This document shows, one piece after another, positions 25,001 to 27,205 of a stretch of 27,205 nt of DNA. Origin of the DNA: an uncultured Bacteroidales bacterium. Its GTDB lineage: Bacteria > Bacteroidota > Bacteroidia > Bacteroidales > Paludibacteraceae. The stretch's first letter is position 1. Each line of letters opens with the position of its first letter. The stretch spans positions 1 to 27,205 of the forward strand of contig CAIQOG010000146.1 of the NCBI GenBank assembly GCA_903873355.1, read 5' to 3'. Below the pieces are notes generated by a model that was not told where the DNA came from, ran no database searches, and saw only the letters and a list, made by a program, of their open reading frames with translations. Both the position numbers and the translations under genes were made by a program.

Positions 25001-27205
25001 ATAATTCTTCGGTTTATTATTCAGGTTTGATACAACCGGATGTAACTGGAAATATCACATTAACCACCATCACAACTACACCTTCTGCAGCGTTTGCATA
25101 TATCAATAACATGAAAATTGAAGAATATGCAACCGCGCAAACTATCACATTTGGAGCATTATCGGCTAAAAGCTATGGAGATGCCGACTATTCAGCCGGT
25201 GCTACAGCAAGTTCAGGATTAACCGTAAGTTTAAGTAGTTCAAATACAGCTGTCGCCACTATTGTTTCCGGTCAGATTCATATTGTTGGTCCGGGATCAA
25301 CGACAATTACTGCTTCACAGGCTGGTAATTCAACTTATAGTCCGGCAACGAGTGTATCACAATCGCTTACAGTAAATAAAGCCTCGTCAAGTATTACTGC
25401 CACCGGTACCACCAGTTTTGCCTACAACCATTCAGCGCAAGGTCCTGCCAGTGCTACAGAAAGTGGTTCTACCGGAGCAATAACATATAGTTATTCAGGT
25501 ACAGGTGGCACAACCTATGCTGCAAGTGCTACCAAACCAACTAATGTAGGTACTTATCAGGTTATTGCTACTGTAGCAGCCGATGCAAATTATAATACCG
25601 CTAGTTCTACACCGTTAGCATTTAGCATTACTGCAGTATCAACAATTGCACCTGTTTCAATCATAAGTAATCCGCTAGGAACATATCCGTTGGATCAGTC
25701 AGTAACCTGGACTTATGATTTAACCGGTTCTGAATTTACAGCCGGTGAAGATTTGTATTTGTGGATATGGTCGCCATCTGAACCCGATTTCGGCAACTGG
25801 ACAAATTCATCAAGTTTTGCTAAGTTAAGCTATGTAAGCGGAATGGTTTGGTCAATGACTCTCACACCAACTACTTATTTTAGTAAAACCGTTTCTGAAA
25901 TTCAGGCTTCTGCAGGCTTTTGGATGTTATTGAAAGATAAAATCGGAAATATTAAAACTGCTGATTTCTCAGTTTCACAAACCATAAATCGTCAGGTAGT
26001 AAATATCACTGCCAGCAAAACATCAACTGATCTTACGAATATCTTTGCTGATGTTACAGTATCAAATGGCGGTTCATTAACTCTCGATGCAAGCAGAACC
26101 ATTCATGATATTACTATTGAAAGAGGTGGAAAAGTGACCAACAATAATGGTGTTACTTTGACTGCAAATAATTTTACTATAAATAGTGATGCCAGTGGAA
26201 CAGGAACTTATATTGATAATGGAACAACAACAATTAGTGGAATTACCAATGTAAACCAATACATCACTTCAGGTCGAAACTGGTATGTATCCAGTCCTAT
26301 ATCCAACGCAACCAGTGCGGTATTTTCAGCAAGTGAATCTCATCCTTTATATTGGTACGATGAAGCACATGGAAGTACAGTTCAATGGGCACAGATAACT
26401 AATACAAATACCTCTTTGACACCTATGCAGGGCTTTATAGCTAATATGGCTTCAAGTGGAGTGGTTACTTTTAGCGGTTCGTTGAATAATGGTGATAAGT
26501 CTATCACTGTTTATCGTACTGCAGGTCAAACTAAAGAAGGATTTAATTTACTGGGAAATCCATATCCTTCCTATTTGGATTGGGTTAATGCAACAAAATC
26601 TAACCTTTTGTCTACCTTATGGTATCGTACCAAAACAACTCCTGCACCTGTTACCGGTGCAACAAATTATGTGTTTGATACATATAATGCCACCGGTGGA
26701 ATAGGAACATCAAACGGAGCAAAAGCGGTTACTAACCTTATACCTCCAATGCAGGCATTTTGGGTGCGTGTTAACGAAGGTCAAACTTCAGGTGCACTTT
26801 CGGTGACCAATAGTCAACGTTCACACGCCGATAACGGAAATAACACTTTGAAGGTTAAATCAGGTATATCAAGTACTCAACCGGTATTACGCCTGGAAGT
26901 ATCGAATGGAACAACCAGCGATCAAGCCGTAGTTTATTTCAATGCAGGAGCATCAAATAATTATGATGACTATGACTCGCCAAAAATGTCGAATACTACA
27001 GCTTCTATTCCTGAAATTTACACCCTGGCTGGAAGCGAACAGGTCGTAATTAATGGCGTGAATGATATGACAGAACTTGCTTTAGGTTTCACAACAGGAG
27101 TAGCTAACAATTTCACGATAAAAGCGTCTCAGTTTACAGACTTTGTTACGGGAACAGAAATTGTTCTTCGTGATAATTTGTTGAACTACGAACAGGATTT
27201 GACAC
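22099..27205 (+). CDS. Giant modular surface protein (3' end outside window), probable T9SS cargo
   Basis: Open from ATG 22099 to the right edge with no stop: 1,702 codons visible. A signal peptide (M-K-K-L-F-L-L-L-F-V-S, ending V-Q-A-Q) is followed by an N-terminal beta region, an Ig-like module (about 148-262), and a D-F-G-P module A (270-511). Three Ig-like B repeats follow (from 513, 599 and 682), then a second A module (771-1011) and a fourth B repeat (from 1014). After these come an MBG-type domain (about 1094-1177) and a module with D-L-Y-L-W-I-W-S-P-S-E-P-D (about 1181-1295). The region with N-W-Y-V-S-S-P-I (1394 on) and G-F-N-L-L-G-N-P-Y-P-S (1481 on) commonly precedes T9SS tails. 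It is rich in Ser, Thr, Gly and Ala, and no catalytic motif was seen. I expect a secreted adhesin or glycan-binding scaffold. The sorting domain itself would lie beyond the window. Confidence 0.85.
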   Translation, partial: MKKLFLLLFVSAGLFNLVQAQNAIVGTGFTTGWGSTCVSPNATDYTYFIASAGTTYTSGDLTPKGIGNQYWRLAIGWSGSNYQISNGSDMAITPGVKTNATVTCTSTGAYYRNVSALTNRYVFKTLNAGVAPTGTWVFFELSGASATVNWVSQSPASPTVNDAVTITATMSGSLPTGQGVYLRYSTDNWATSTVSSMSGSGTTYTTTIGAQALSTAVKYYVFTSGSGLTIAPADADLYTINWNAGGINGGGNYLYTVAAAPATSYIGKYLFDFGPTAGTNGDNTTGADANGNYWNNIASGVGGAGITTPTTFTALVNSSNTVSAYALTTTVGGFVSNGKNNGGLRSPYTSQFMAAGSDPDLAIGTATEDFWYTPNPTAPAFKISGLNPNKKYRFKIFGTRNGSVLRTAQYTIVGAATTLGTLNNSSVAGLGGTVYTPTGYSVDVDNSYKLNSQTNYTTATTYYGNNSSTYDTGIISPLNVSGVGQFTLTLASTVSGQNAFINCMKMEEYKGSQTISFGSLASKTVGDAAFGLTATASSGLSVTYTSSNTGVATVSGSTVTIIAAGSTTITASQAGDGTYDAATNVNQTLIVSAGALSPQTITFGSLSAKSIGDANFDLTATASSGLAVSYSSSNTAVATISGSTVSIVGAGSTDITASQVGNGSYAAAPNVIQTLTVNKLNQTITFGSLSAKTDTDAPFTVTTPTSTSGLTVTLTSSNTNVALISGTTITIVGAGTSTITASQAGNATYNAATSVPQTLTVSSTLSVNQNLFFDFGPNETTNGDVTVNPDANGNYWNNITPAAGSAAISAGTTGGTLVNSSNSTTSYGLAFTSAGFTPNGKVNGGLLSPYASQFGSNSELAIATATEDYIYTGATSNGPVITFSGLNTSKRYRFKIFGCRNSASDRAGQYTLQGAGAASVGTIQSSTTVGLGGTVYIDAATSYPANLNVSYTLTSQGSNTQAVTYYGNNSSVYYSGLIQPDVTGNITLTTITTTPSAAFAYINNMKIEEYATAQTITFGALSAKSYGDADYSAGATASSGLTVSLSSSNTAVATIVSGQIHIVGPGSTTITASQAGNSTYSPATSVSQSLTVNKASSSITATGTTSFAYNHSAQGPASATESGSTGAITYSYSGTGGTTYAASATKPTNVGTYQVIATVAADANYNTASSTPLAFSITAVSTIAPVSIISNPLGTYPLDQSVTWTYDLTGSEFTAGEDLYLWIWSPSEPDFGNWTNSSSFAKLSYVSGMVWSMTLTPTTYFSKTVSEIQASAGFWMLLKDKIGNIKTADFSVSQTINRQVVNITASKTSTDLTNIFADVTVSNGGSLTLDASRTIHDITIERGGKVTNNNGVTLTANNFTINSDASGTGTYIDNGTTTISGITNVNQYITSGRNWYVSSPISNATSAVFSASESHPLYWYDEAHGSTVQWAQITNTNTSLTPMQGFIANMASSGVVTFSGSLNNGDKSITVYRTAGQTKEGFNLLGNPYPSYLDWVNATKSNLLSTLWYRTKTTPAPVTGATNYVFDTYNATGGIGTSNGAKAVTNLIPPMQAFWVRVNEGQTSGALSVTNSQRSHADNGNNTLKVKSGISSTQPVLRLEVSNGTTSDQAVVYFNAGASNNYDDYDSPKMSNTTASIPEIYTLAGSEQVVINGVNDMTELALGFTTGVANNFTIKASQFTDFVTGTEIVLRDNLLNYEQDLT
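22906..23631 (+). repeat. Module A copy 1 in the giant surface protein
   Basis: About 242 residues beginning L-F-D-F-G-P and ending M-K-M-E-E-Y-K. Shared blocks with copy 2 (24409-25131) include D-A-N-G-N-Y-W-N-N-I, N-G-G-L, S-P-Y-x-S-Q-F, L-A-I-x-T-A-T-E-D, and K-x-Y-R-F-K-I-F-G. The D-F-G-P opening resembles jelly-roll modules often found in Bacteroidota surface proteins. A carbohydrate-binding role is inference. Confidence 0.8.
23635..24387 (+). repeat. Three tandem Ig-like B repeats in the giant surface protein
   Basis: Repeats begin at 23635, 23893 and 24142, with periods of 86 and 83 residues. The shared pattern is Q-T-I-x-F-G-S-L-x-x-K, then T-A-x-A-S-S-G-L in most copies, then S-S-N-T-x-V-A, then A-G-x-S/T-x-I-T-A-S-Q. 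The third copy is the most diverged at its start (S-A-K-T-D-T-D-A-P-F). These are extracellular spacer-type beta domains by family knowledge. Confidence 0.85.
24409..25131 (+). repeat. Module A copy 2 in the giant surface protein
   Basis: About 241 residues from L-F-F-D-F-G-P to M-K-I-E-E-Y-A, homologous to copy 1 at 22906-23631. Both copies run directly into a B repeat with the junction M-K-x-E-E-Y-x-x-x-Q-T-I-x-F-G. This indicates that A plus B was duplicated as one unit. Confidence 0.8.
25138..25377 (+). repeat. Fourth Ig-like B repeat in the giant surface protein
   Basis: About 80 residues from Q-T-I-T-F-G-A-L-S-A-K to S-L-T-V-N, the same family as the three tandem repeats at 23635-24387. 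It is followed at once by an MBG-type domain (25378 to about 25630) with N-V-G-T-Y-Q-V and A-D-A-N-Y-N. Confidence 0.85.

Noticed and set aside
23635..25377. Regularly spaced repeats suggesting a CRISPR or satellite array
   Set aside because: The period is about 250 bp, repeats are conserved at protein level only, and the whole stretch is one open reading frame. These are protein domains.
1..27205. Search for tRNA, rRNA, insertion sequences, phage genes or defence systems
   Set aside because: No transposase, integrase, nuclease-type or toxin-antitoxin reading frames and no tRNA-like cloverleaf sequence were recognised. The window reads as a carbohydrate-use locus.

Overview
The window looks like chromosomal DNA from a Bacteroidota bacterium, probably of the order Bacteroidales. 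It carries a SusC/SusD pair, SusE-like lipoproteins, SusR-like membrane regulators, TAnnTTTG promoter elements and type IX secretion (T9SS) sorting domains. The base composition is AT-rich and there are no obvious Shine-Dalgarno sites. The T9SS domains point towards a Paludibacter-like or similar lineage rather than a typical gut Bacteroides, but this is inference. All genes I accept are on the + strand, and the bulk of the window is one polysaccharide utilization locus (PUL).

Layout. 1-80: C-terminal tail of an unidentified gene. 83-167: G/C-rich palindromic intergenic element. 181-4992: a two-gene uptake and phosphorolysis unit, made of a GPH-type (MelB-like) sugar:cation symporter and a ~1,130-residue inverting glucan phosphorylase best placed near GH149/GH94/GH161. 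5182-8463: two tandem paralogous SusR-like regulators (signal peptide, TPR sensor, one membrane helix, coiled coil, C-terminal helix-turn-helix), closed by a strong terminator. 8531-8658: repeated CACTACATT elements and a promoter. 8721-21842: SusC, SusD, SusE-like lipoprotein, a terminator-like hairpin, a secreted SusF-like binding protein with a T9SS tail, a CBM6-GH16 endo-beta-1,3-glucanase with a T9SS tail, a GH66 dextranase-type lipoprotein and a six-hairpin (alpha/alpha)6 glycoside hydrolase with C-terminal binding modules. 22099-27205 (runs off the right edge): a giant, repeat-built surface protein of more than 1,700 residues behind its own promoter.

Proposed working model (inference). 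GH16 at the surface or in the medium cuts beta-1,3-glucan, and GH66 cuts alpha-1,6-glucan. The SusE/SusF-like proteins and SusD hold the glucan, and SusC imports the products. The six-hairpin enzyme trims oligosaccharides in the periplasm. The symporter brings small products into the cytoplasm, where the phosphorylase releases glucose-1-phosphate and saves ATP. The two SusR-like proteins would sense periplasmic oligosaccharides and switch on the susC promoter.

The most unusual points are the co-location of beta-1,3-glucan and alpha-1,6-glucan enzymes in one locus, the SusF-like binding protein carrying a T9SS sorting domain instead of a lipid anchor, the duplicated regulators next to a repeat-rich susC promoter, the unassigned six-hairpin hydrolase, and the modular giant protein at the right edge.
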